Part shown: piece after piece, positions 10,710 to 18,886 of the stretch | How the letters are laid out: the number at the start of each line of letters is the position of its first letter | How positions within the stretch are numbered: position 1 is the first letter of the stretch | Notes under the pieces: model-generated | The model's input: the letters and a program-made list of their open reading frames with translations, nothing else | Databases searched by the model: none | What the model was told of the DNA's origin: nothing | Source: Symsagittifera roscoffensis | Taxonomy: Eukaryota > Xenacoelomorpha > Acoela > Convolutidae | Direction: 5' to 3' | DNA: 60,000 nt | Assembly (NCBI RefSeq): GCF_963678635.1 | Contig: NC_087063.1 | Span: 1,712,073-1,772,072 of the forward strand | Made by a program: the position numbers and the translations under genes

Positions 10710-11939
10710 CCCATCCGGGTTTTACAGAGTTTTTTAGAATAGTTCTTCTGCAATTCGAAGGATGGATGATGGAAGTTGGTGTTTGGCGAACATCTTATTT
10801 CTTCTGTTTCCTTTTTGTTAAAGAAGTTCCAGGAAGCTGGAGTTAGAGACATAAGACGTTGTGTCTTCTAGTGACAACGACTAAGTCTTTGCCACAAACT
10901 CAAATCTGATTTCAGAATGGTTGGCTATGTCAGGTTTTTCTGTTCTGCGTGGAGAACTTCTTTTGTGTCTGGTCTAGTTTGGGAATGGCGTGGAGATTGT
11001 GCGTGGAGGGGATGCCTGGTTACTCGGATCTGTACGTATACTTGAACATCGAGGTGGTCATTGGTCTAGTTCAATGAAGTCCTTTTCTGCGAAGTCAAGT
11101 CGTACTCTAAATCCTTTGAGTTGTGATTGTGAGTGGCATATCGATTGTGGTTGGTCATTCTCTCTCGAGTGTAGTGGGGTCGTTTTGTCTTTAGATGTTC
11201 GTCCTTGGTGTTGTATTCTGATCTATGTATTGCATAATGTAATTTACATTTTATAAAACATTTATTAGTTTAATATTTTTTAATTATGATTTTAGTTAGT
11301 TGTTTTCACAAAAGCTTTTTGTTTTAGTTCGGTTATTTTGAAGAGTTACTCACACTTGAGTAGCTCTTATTAAAAATAGAGGTGTGGTCACAAAGCGTGG
11401 ATGTAGCGCGGTGGGTTAGGCCGGCTATAGAGCATGCTCAGGACGTCCTTCCTGGTGGGTTAGGCCAGGAATGGGAGTATGATTTCATGCGGTTTTTGTG
11501 AGGGGTCCTGTTATGTGACAACGTTTTATGTTGGGTTTGTTGTGGTTTTTCTTATGTCTTGTTGGTTATGTCCTTTTTCCAAAAAGTAAATTGTTCGTGG
11601 TATGGGTTTGTCTTTCGACTTTTTTGTGTTTTATTATTTCTTTCTTAGACTTTATAATAGTCTTCAAAAGAATAAATTATCCAGTTTTAAACTGGGTTAA
11701 TCCGGTTTGGGTACCGTTGGTTTCCTTTTCTTAGTCATGCTGTTATTCTATGATTTGTGGTATTTAGTAAGCTGCGTTGGTTAGTTTTGTTTAATATATG
11801 ATTCCTTTCCAACCGGGTTAAAGGAAAGTTTGAAACATGTTATTATATGTTAGAGTTGTTGAGTGTGAAAACTTGAAACTGAAATTCATTATTTTAAACA
11901 ATTCTTCGTGGGCGAGCTGTGCGAGTGTGGATAGAATTT
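10710..11939 (-). other. 3' region of the retroelement after the intron
   Basis: About 1.2 kb between the putative intron acceptor and the 3' LTR, with no ATG-started frame of note on the minus strand. One ATG-less minus-strand frame ends with TAG at 11068-11066 and stays open for over 60 codons. It is rich in Lys, Arg, His and Asn and could be a spliced accessory exon. A further acceptor-like CTAAC...CGCAG site lies near 11773. The sequence just before the LTR (GGATGGG) is only weakly purine-rich as a polypurine tract. Confidence 0.45.
11396..11470. repeat. Paired GGTGGGTTAGGCC motifs in the retroelement 3' region
   Basis: The 13-base word GGTGGGTTAGGCC occurs twice about 45 bases apart in an otherwise AT-rich tract. 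Each copy is followed or flanked by complementary CCTGG/CCAGG or GCCGGC words. The first copy, in the context TAGCGCGGTGGGTTAG, resembles a tRNA A-box, but no B-box (GGTTCGA) follows. It may be an RNA structure or a SINE relic. Confidence 0.35.
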
Positions 11940-12320
11940 CTGTGCGAATGAATGAGAATATCAAAAGGTTAGTACTGCAATTGCATTTTATTAATTTACT
12001 GCATAGAATTTGGAAATTTACTGCTAGTTATGGGGGAATTTTAAGTTACAAATTTTCATCATAATTAGATTTACTGCTTGTGGGGAAAATTTTAGAAATG
12101 AATTTACTGCATTGGTATTAAATTTATAAATTTATAAGTGTAAGATATTAATAGAATTTTTGAAATCTGTTTGATGAAATTTGCGATTTTTATTTGTCTT
12201 TTGTGGTCTTTGTAGGTGATTGTCGGATGAAGGCTAAAAATCTAAAGAAAACATGGATAAAGTATGGTGAGTTTTTTAATATTTCAATTAGTTAGTTATA
12301 TTCATTTAATTCATACTTAC
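11940..12320 (-). other. Canonical intron just after the last ORF of the retroelement
   Basis: On the minus strand, AACAG|GTAAGTATGA gives a near-consensus donor at 12321/12320. A perfect TACTAAC branch-site word lies at 11974-11968, followed by a pyrimidine-rich stretch and the acceptor CGCACAG at 11940. The branch A to AG distance is about 29 bases, which is ideal. The donor starts 3 bases after the stop codon of the 601-aa ORF, so an exon junction there would escape nonsense-mediated decay. An intron kept in a retroelement implies that unspliced RNA is packaged and that spliced subgenomic RNAs exist. Confidence 0.65.
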
Positions 12321-12323
12321 CTG

Positions 12324-14129
12324 TTAGTCGTCGGGGAAAAAACCGTGGGGGAAGATGTCGTGAATTAGTTCTGAAGTTGTTAGTAGTTTAGCTAAGATGC
12401 GGATGATATTTTTAGTCTGAAGCAGTGGCCAAAGCAATTGAAGTGCCTTAATAGTGGTTAGTTCTTCAGTGCCAACTGCAAACTCATAAGGTGTGTTTTG
12501 GATTAGATTATATAATTTGTGATTGAATTTAGTGTTGTGGATGAATTCTAAAATTGGGATTTCTATGGGTTGTACAAACTCGTGCGGGATAAGGAAGGGT
12601 CGGGATTCTTCGGCGTTGAAGGTCTTGGTGATGGGACAGAAGATGTACATTTGGGTTATGGGGTCATAATTACGAAGAATACCATGAAGGTTAGTATCTT
12701 TAATGCAATATGTGAAATTTAGGAAAAATGGTGAAGTGTATTTGGAATTAATGAATTGAAAACGATGGTGTGGTTGTCTAGAGGGTGTGTGTAGGTCAAA
12801 GTGATTTTGGATGAAGCGATAATAACTATATGTGTGGGTTTGTTTAGTGCGCAACATAATATCGTGTGAGTAGTGTAAATCTCTTTCGTGTGGTGCAAGG
12901 AAATGAAAGGTTAGTGAAAACATTTGGAAGCGTTCTTTAAAACTTTCGTATGCTTGTGTGTCTGTTAGTGCTTCTGAAATAATGTGATCAAACTTTCGGT
13001 CAAAGATGTTTAGTGTAAATATATATGGTGTCTTGATGAAAAATTTCTCGGTAATTTGTGGATTAGCGAAGCGATCGTCGTCTAAGAATTGATCTTGGTT
13101 AGCTCTGATGATGTTGTGATCATAGTATTCGAGTGTATATTCGTTAGCTCTAGGTGCAGTGTGTGTTTTTAGTGATTTTTTATATCCAACGTAAGTAAAT
13201 TGTCTAGCGGTTAGTGGTGTAGTGAGTCGATATAGCATGTCCGTATTTCGCTCTATATCGATGTGAGTGTTAGATAAAGGTAAGCAAAGAGGGTTAGTAA
13301 AATGATAATATGAGGTCCAAGAGAGAGTGGGCATTAAAACGTATTCATCTACAAAGTTGCGTGTTTCGTTAGTGTCGTGGGGGGTGTTTAAGGTGTATTG
13401 TGGGAATGAGGGTAAGGTGATGGCTAAAAATTCTTTTGTGTTAGTATGCTTGGGGTGGTTGATGTATTCACGGGCTGTTCCTGGTTTTGCTGGGAAAGGA
13501 TGGTTGGGGAACTTTCTTTTAAAAGTGCGGTAAGCTCTATTAGTGTTGAGTGAAGATTCAGTTGATGTGGATGATGGTGCTAATGATTCAGTATAATTTG
13601 AAGAGGGTGTAGGGGTAGGGGGGTTGGATGAATTTATTGTGGAGGAGATTTGGTTTATGGTTGGGGTATTAAGGTGGTAGGGTTGTTGTTGAAGGGTAAT
13701 AAAATTATCTAGCTCTGGGGAGATTCGGGGGGTGTCTGGAGAATGAGATGATTGGTCAGAATGGTATGAGGAGTAGGTTGGGGTAACTTGGGAAGCATAA
13801 GAGGGTGTGGGAGTGATTGGGTCAGGGTTATTGGATAATATGGGTTGAAAAGGGGGTTGAGAAAAATTAGAAGAGTTATGAAAATTATTGGATGGGGATG
13901 GTTCTGAGTCGGCAAATTCATCGGGGGTTTCAATATTCGGGTTATTGAGTTGTGAGATGGAATATAAAACTGAGATGTGTGAATTAGTGTCGGAATTCAT
14001 GCCTGATGTTACATTACTAGGTGGAAAATCGGGTGGCGGAAAAGCAAAAAGTGGTATTATTGGGATTGGAGAGGTAAGATTGGTTGGGTGGGAATTTGAT
14101 CGGTGTAGTGATCCAAGTTGGCGGCTCAT
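12324..14129 (-). CDS. 601-aa accessory protein, unrecognised
   Basis: Function not recognised. The first ~210 residues are rich in Ser, Thr, Pro and Asn and probably disordered. From about residue 210 the protein becomes a denser, globular-looking, His/Phe/Tyr-rich region that runs to the C-terminus. I see no signal peptide, no membrane segment and no catalytic motif. The ATG overlaps the stop of the upstream env frame in the tetranucleotide ATGA (14129-14126), which suggests translation by termination-reinitiation, or from its own spliced RNA. The stop at 12326-12324 is followed after 3 bases by a strong splice donor. The position next to env suggests a virion, assembly or regulatory role, but that is inference. 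Confidence 0.8.
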   Translation of the reverse strand: MSRQLGSLHRSNSHPTNLTSPIPIIPLFAFPPPDFPPSNVTSGMNSDTNSHISVLYSISQLNNPNIETPDEFADSEPSPSNNFHNSSNFSQPPFQPILSNNPDPITPTPSYASQVTPTYSSYHSDQSSHSPDTPRISPELDNFITLQQQPYHLNTPTINQISSTINSSNPPTPTPSSNYTESLAPSSTSTESSLNTNRAYRTFKRKFPNHPFPAKPGTAREYINHPKHTNTKEFLAITLPSFPQYTLNTPHDTNETRNFVDEYVLMPTLSWTSYYHFTNPLCLPLSNTHIDIERNTDMLYRLTTPLTARQFTYVGYKKSLKTHTAPRANEYTLEYYDHNIIRANQDQFLDDDRFANPQITEKFFIKTPYIFTLNIFDRKFDHIISEALTDTQAYESFKERFQMFSLTFHFLAPHERDLHYSHDIMLRTKQTHTYSYYRFIQNHFDLHTPSRQPHHRFQFINSKYTSPFFLNFTYCIKDTNLHGILRNYDPITQMYIFCPITKTFNAEESRPFLIPHEFVQPIEIPILEFIHNTKFNHKLYNLIQNTPYEFAVGTEELTTIKALQLLWPLLQTKNIIRILAKLLTTSELIHDIFPHGFFPDD

Positions 14130-16744
14130 CGTGGGCTAAAAAAATGATTATTTTGAGACTGAAAAGCGGTGGTATGGGGTTGTTCAATAATTTGTTCATA
14201 AGTATTATCATCTTGTGACTGGTGTGTCATTATATGTTGGATGGGACTTTGTGATGTGGTGAGTCGAAAATTTGGATTATGTGTGATGGCTAAATTTCGA
14301 AAATTTCGTGGGATTAGGGATAGTGGATGGTTATTTGGTAGGGCTGGTAATTGTGGTGCCGTTGGCGTTATGTCTACATTGTTATGTTCTTCGTCGTATG
14401 TATTTTGTCGTGTTGCTATTTTTGTGTTATATTCTTTTATTTGTGCGTCTAAAAGAATTTTGTTTATAGATGTAGAAAAGATTCCAAAAAATCCTGCAAA
14501 GAGTATGCGTGCTACGCTTGCTTGTCTGTTTACTTGTGTGTGTATAGCACATGTGTTGTAGATTCCTTTTAAAAGTGAGAAAAGAAATCCAATAAAGTTA
14601 AACATTGCGTATAAAATAGTCAATTTTTCTAAGATGTAGTAGGGCCATCCTAGAAAATCGAGGATCTCATTTTTGAGTGTAACAAAGCTAAAAATGTTAA
14701 TTGGTGATATATCTTGGGGACGGTATTTTTCACCGTTTAGATATATATAATCTTTAATGTCTTTAAAATATCCGCTATAGTCTTGCGTGTAGATATCGGC
14801 AAATCCTGCGGTTTCTGCAAGTTTGCGTAAATTTTGGTCTATTGATTGTCTTTGTATAGTGTCCATTTGTGTTAATAATTCTTGGAATTGTTGTGTTCTA
14901 ATGTGATGTTGAATATCTGATTTTGAATAGATTCCTATTGATTGTAAGTCTATATTTGGGTTTCGAGCAATAGCGCGAATGCTTTCTGGTGAAAATTTTT
15001 TGAGTGATTGCATTAATGTGGGATATGGAGTGAGAAGATAATATTTATTTTCATCAGGGTTTAGTTGTACTACATTGTGGCTGTTTTCTGATCCACATGG
15101 GACTGCGGTATCCCAGAAATAGGTTCTTCGTGAAAGTGTATCCACGAAATGTACTTTATTCTTATAAAAGATAGGGATTCTTTTATAACATCTTTTATCT
15201 TCAAAAACGTATAGTGGTGATATTTTTTTAGTACAAGTATAAAACCATAAGATGTTTCCTTCATAGTCTAAAAAATTTGATCTATTTCCAGATAATAAGT
15301 ATCCTGCATAGGGTATTTTTAATACTGCTAGTGCAAGTGATTGTAATATTTGTGTTCGTTCTAATTCGCATAGTTGGTGTAGTGTTTCTAATTCGGAGAG
15401 TGACATTTCTTGAAAAATTCGGCTAATTGTATAATCTAGTTTCATATCTAAATGAATATCATAGTGGATATTACCGAAATATGTAGTATTCATTAGTGAT
15501 AATTCTTGTAAGCGTGTGCTTCTGGTGTCATGGGGTTTTAGATGTCCACCAGGTTGTCCGTTGCTTTTTTCAAAATTAACTGGTATATAGGATGTTCCTT
15601 CGTTTGGAGGATGACCTGTGGCATATGGGTCGATTTTTACTTTTCCAGTGGTCATGTCGAATCCTTTTTCGTATTCAACTAATATTTCAGAGTATTGTGT
15701 TCTGTGAAGTGGATTCCTGTATTTACATGCAAGTTCTGTTTCTTGATATATTTGAAAACGTGTCAATTTATTTTCTATATTGTCTATGTTTCTAAAATTA
15801 GAACTTAGTTTTCGTGATGGATGGACTTGTTCATATGGAATTGATTGTATAAAATATTTTTCGTGAAATTTTATCATACGAGCGTGTATTTTTGCTACTT
15901 GAAATGTTGTACATGTATCTTCGGGGAACCAAACAATTGTTGCTTGTGTTCTCGTTGTAGGGTCGCAATAACCTTGATCATTTTTACAAGGTAATCGGAT
16001 TCCTTGATAGATCATTGTATTATCTGATAAATCTCGTGTTAGTTGTATTTTTTCGAGTTGTATTTTCCAATCAAAAAACATTATTTCTTGGTATCCTTTA
16101 TTTTTTGTGTCTGCTTTGCAGTTTGATGGGTCATTTATACCAATGTGTGGTATCCAATGTTTATCGTGTAGGTCATAGGTTAATCGTCCGTGTGCGCCGT
16201 TATACGGGTATTTTTCGTCTAGTTTTATATGTCCTTGGTGTCTTTCAAGTTGTGATTGATGTACAGAGTCTGGAAAAACTTGAAAATTAACTAACTTTCT
16301 TTGGGAGTTTTTATTTCGTGTGATGTTTAGTCTAAGTAATTCATTTTTACAATCGTCGGGATTGAGATGTAAAAGACGTTCTATATTACTTTGATAGAAT
16401 GATTCATGGTCAAGTCGGTTTTTGTTTCCGTTCGAGACTTGTGAACAATGTACTTTCTTTTCGGAAAATGTTGCTGTGAATTTATAACCTGTAACTGTTG
16501 TTGCTCGGGCTTTTGAATAGAGTGTTGCTATTACATCTGTGGTTTCTATAGCTTGTGGTTCTGTTTCACATTGTGATACTTGATTTATTGCATATTTATG
16601 TAGTGTTTTTTGTTCATTTTCTTCACAATCGTAATGTGTTACTAATAAATCTTGTGGTCCTGTACGAGAGGAAGGGTTTATGTTTTGATTTGAGATTACT
16701 AGAAAAAGGAGTTGGAGAAAAATTAATAATTTTAGAATATACAT
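14126..16744 (-). CDS. env: Envelope-like transmembrane glycoprotein (872 aa)
   Basis: Residues 1-18 form a hydrophobic signal peptide. The ectodomain is Cys-rich with Asn-X-Ser/Thr sites (NIT, NTT, NRS). Hydrophobic segments at about 708-728 and 745-762 would anchor it, leaving a ~110-residue tail with a YEQII-type Tyr motif. Position after pol and topology identify it as an env. The spacing of Cys residues, the LCELERTQ helix, the RCYKRIPI segment and the later GIYSKSDI motif remind me of class III-type glycoproteins of Chuviridae/Jingchuvirales rather than baculovirus F-type or phlebovirus Gc-type envs; this is recall of family character, not a search. No clear furin site or fusion peptide is seen. 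The start overlaps the end of the preceding ATG-less frame by 13 bases; the stop overlaps the next ATG (ATGA). Expected role: membrane fusion, giving infectious spread. Confidence 0.8.
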   Translation of the reverse strand: MYILKLLIFLQLLFLVISNQNINPSSRTGPQDLLVTHYDCEENEQKTLHKYAINQVSQCETEPQAIETTDVIATLYSKARATTVTGYKFTATFSEKKVHCSQVSNGNKNRLDHESFYQSNIERLLHLNPDDCKNELLRLNITRNKNSQRKLVNFQVFPDSVHQSQLERHQGHIKLDEKYPYNGAHGRLTYDLHDKHWIPHIGINDPSNCKADTKNKGYQEIMFFDWKIQLEKIQLTRDLSDNTMIYQGIRLPCKNDQGYCDPTTRTQATIVWFPEDTCTTFQVAKIHARMIKFHEKYFIQSIPYEQVHPSRKLSSNFRNIDNIENKLTRFQIYQETELACKYRNPLHRTQYSEILVEYEKGFDMTTGKVKIDPYATGHPPNEGTSYIPVNFEKSNGQPGGHLKPHDTRSTRLQELSLMNTTYFGNIHYDIHLDMKLDYTISRIFQEMSLSELETLHQLCELERTQILQSLALAVLKIPYAGYLLSGNRSNFLDYEGNILWFYTCTKKISPLYVFEDKRCYKRIPIFYKNKVHFVDTLSRRTYFWDTAVPCGSENSHNVVQLNPDENKYYLLTPYPTLMQSLKKFSPESIRAIARNPNIDLQSIGIYSKSDIQHHIRTQQFQELLTQMDTIQRQSIDQNLRKLAETAGFADIYTQDYSGYFKDIKDYIYLNGEKYRPQDISPINIFSFVTLKNEILDFLGWPYYILEKLTILYAMFNFIGFLFSLLKGIYNTCAIHTQVNRQASVARILFAGFFGIFSTSINKILLDAQIKEYNTKIATRQNTYDEEHNNVDITPTAPQLPALPNNHPLSLIPRNFRNLAITHNPNFRLTTSQSPIQHIMTHQSQDDNTYEQIIEQPHTTAFQSQNNHFFSPR

Positions 16745-17868
16745 GTGTATGATAATCCTGAGTATGGATTATAAAATGTAATGTAGCCAATTGTGTTTTT
16801 GGTATATCTGTCGTATTTGTATATTACTTCAGTAGTTATAAACGGTGGTGGTAGTGATTGAGCTGTTATGTTAGGTGGATTTAATGGGTAGGGATGTTGG
16901 GTAATATTATTTAACTTAACTGTGATTTCAAACTTTAATTGTAAACTGTTTTGTTGGAGTATTTGAATATTGTGATCACGGATATCGTTGTGAATATCTT
17001 GGCGATATTGTAATCTATTAAGTGCCCAGTTATGGAGGCGGTTACTTTCTTGATGTTGTCCAAATAATGGTGGAGGTGCTGTAAATGTATTCCAATCTAG
17101 TCTTAAAGGAATATTTATTGATGATTGTTCTCGATATCTGGCGTCGAGATTATTTGGAAAATTTAAGTTAAAAGGTGGTGGTGAAATCTGGCTTATTGAT
17201 GGTGTTGATGGTAGTGATAATGTTTCTGGTAGTGATGAGGATGTTGTTGTATCCGTAGAAATATCTATGGGGTCATTGACTAAATTTGGTTCACCTTGTG
17301 TAAATGAATGTGTAGTCCAATATGGAAATCGTGATGTTTGGTTTGTGGGGTTGAAAGGATTTTCACGTATTTGCTCAGATGTTGGTGTTGAACCTAAGTA
17401 ATCTGATGGTAGGCTTGAGGTGCTACGTTGTGAAAGAATCGTAGGGGTTTCTGGTAATGTATCAATGGTGTTTTCTGGAGTGTTTTGTGATGGGGATTGA
17501 GGTATATCAAAGTGAACTCGGGGAGTTTGAAAATTTCTGTTTCGTCGAGGATGTATAATTTGTCTATTTATTTCGACTGTATTTTGGTTTTGACTAGGAT
17601 TTCTTATTCTACTTAGTTCTTGTGGTAGTGTTGGGTATAGGTTATATGTTGGTTCGCTTAGAGGTGCTTGTCGTTGAACTGGTTCTAGTGGTTCTGATAA
17701 ACGAGCATGTCGTTCTTCAAAAGTGTATGGATTGTCTTGAAAAGAAATTCGTGTAGATGTTTGAGGATATTGAGTAGTTGAAGGTGGTGTTGGGTTATCT
17801 TGGGATGATGTCGGTGAAGACTGATTCTGTGACTGTTGGGTAGCAATTTTTGATGGATTTTTGAATTG
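16732..17868 (-). CDS. 378-codon open frame without any ATG
   Basis: From the codon after TAA (17871-17869) to TAA (16734-16732) the minus strand is open in one frame and contains no methionine codon at all. The protein would be Ser/Thr/Pro/Gln/Asn-rich in the first two thirds. The last third is better ordered, with NNIT and NIT glycosylation-type sites and the ending YNPYSGLSYTCIF. Because no ATG exists, it must be expressed by splicing onto an upstream start, by non-AUG initiation, or as part of a fusion. Candidate acceptors are CCCAACAG and the next two CAG words at about 17833-17815. A simple -1 shift from the 62-aa ORF is excluded by the TAA at 17871. The next gene, env, begins inside its last codons. 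The frame is far too long to be open by chance in AT-rich DNA. Function unknown. Confidence 0.7.
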   Translation of the reverse strand, partial: QFKNPSKIATQQSQNQSSPTSSQDNPTPPSTTQYPQTSTRISFQDNPYTFEERHARLSEPLEPVQRQAPLSEPTYNLYPTLPQELSRIRNPSQNQNTVEINRQIIHPRRNRNFQTPRVHFDIPQSPSQNTPENTIDTLPETPTILSQRSTSSLPSDYLGSTPTSEQIRENPFNPTNQTSRFPYWTTHSFTQGEPNLVNDPIDISTDTTTSSSLPETLSLPSTPSISQISPPPFNLNFPNNLDARYREQSSINIPLRLDWNTFTAPPPLFGQHQESNRLHNWALNRLQYRQDIHNDIRDHNIQILQQNSLQLKFEITVKLNNITQHPYPLNPPNITAQSLPPPFITTEVIYKYDRYTKNTIGYITFYNPYSGLSYTCIF

Positions 17869-17873
17869 TTACT

Positions 17874-18062
17874 TTAGTGGGAAGGTTTATGTTTATTATA
17901 ATATTCTTCCAAAAAACGAATTAGAAGGATTGTTGCTAGGGCAAATGTGAAGATTGCTTTCTTTATACATTTACATATTGTCAAAATGAGGGATGATAAG
18001 AATGCTATGAAAATTACAAACAATAAAAAAATATCAGTTCTACTGAAAATTGTTCGTATCAT
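17874..18062 (-). CDS. 62-aa two-pass membrane protein
   Basis: A very hydrophobic small protein: segments at about 11-30 and 36-50 are separated by a Cys-Lys loop (CKCIKK), and the C-terminus is charged (EEYYNKHK). Its ATG overlaps the stop of the 76-aa ORF as ATGA (18062-18059). Size and topology resemble small viral channel or viroporin-type proteins, but that is only an analogy. An acceptor-like TTTTCAG lies inside the frame near its start. Confidence 0.6.
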   Translation of the reverse strand: MIRTIFSRTDIFLLFVIFIAFLSSLILTICKCIKKAIFTFALATILLIRFLEEYYNKHKPSH

Positions 18063-18289
18063 TTAGACAAGTTATATGACTCGTACCTGTGGATGTAATC
18101 AAGGGTTTTGGAAAGTTGGAGGAATAGTTCGAGTATAGTGTAGAAAATTAAAAAAATGTTACAAAAAATGATTAGGATTATTAGAAAAGATTCAAGTATA
18201 TCAAAAAGAAATATTATAAAGGTTTCAAGTATTGTAAAAAAATGTTTAAGATTTATGAGTATTTGAGTAACTGATTGAGAGAAGAGCAT
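18059..18289 (-). CDS. 76-aa hydrophobic membrane protein
   Basis: Residues ~17-59 form an almost continuous run of Ile, Leu and Phe broken by a few acidic residues. That fits one long or two membrane helices, followed by a short polar tail (HRYESYNLSK). It is the first ORF after gag-pol, separated by a ~600-base spacer, and is coupled to the 62-aa ORF by an ATGA overlap. Function unknown. Confidence 0.55.
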   Translation of the reverse strand: MLFSQSVTQILINLKHFFTILETFIIFLFDILESFLIILIIFCNIFLIFYTILELFLQLSKTLDYIHRYESYNLSK

Positions 18290-18886
18290 TTAAGAAATGA
18301 TCTCTTGGTCGAATATTTTTTGCTGTTTGAGGCGATTTTCTAGTGTGGTCGGATTATTTATTAGTTTTTTGACAAGTGGGTTGAGTTTTGTAAAAAATTG
18401 TTGGGGGCAATTTTCATGGTGACTGGGAGGTCGTCTTTTTCTTTATTTTTGTTTGTCAAATGATCCGGGGTATGGTGAGATTTTTATACTTTAGGCTAAT
18501 TAAAATGTTCATTTTGTTACTTTAGGCTAAGTTAACAAATTGCTTTGGGGGTATTCGTGGTCTGAGTTGGGGAAATATTGTTGATCTTTGGGTTATTAGA
18601 TAAGGGAGGGGTACGGTATTATGGTGATATTTATTTTAGTTGTCAAGTTGGAGTGGTTTGCTTATTTTTGACCTGGAGGTCGTAAAGTTATAGTTATAGA
18701 TGTGCCTGGAGTTCTATATGATTCGTCTAATTGGTCTTAGTTTGAGTTAGAGAAAGTGACGGATTGGATGAATCCTATTGGTCTATTTTGAACTAGAATT
18801 ATTACGTACTTGTCAGCATGTTATTTTGAAAAATGTAAATGAAAAATGTTTCGGAGGTTTCAAGATTGTGAAGTATAATGTTAAAA
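18290..18886 (-). other. Spacer between gag-pol and the accessory/env block
   Basis: No open frame of note. On the minus strand it has two AATTAG/ACTTAG|CCTAAAG sites (plus-strand word TTTAGGCTAA twice, 36 bases apart) that could serve as 3' splice acceptors for a subgenomic env-type mRNA. This would be the expected place for such a site. Confidence 0.4.

Noticed and set aside
11396-11470. tRNA gene or tRNA-derived SINE
   Set aside because: An A-box-like word is present, but there is no B-box and no cloverleaf.
10990-12064. Plus-strand frames in the 3' region of the retroelement
   Set aside because: Opposite to the direction of all element genes, with no homology; the T/G-rich plus strand is poor in stops.
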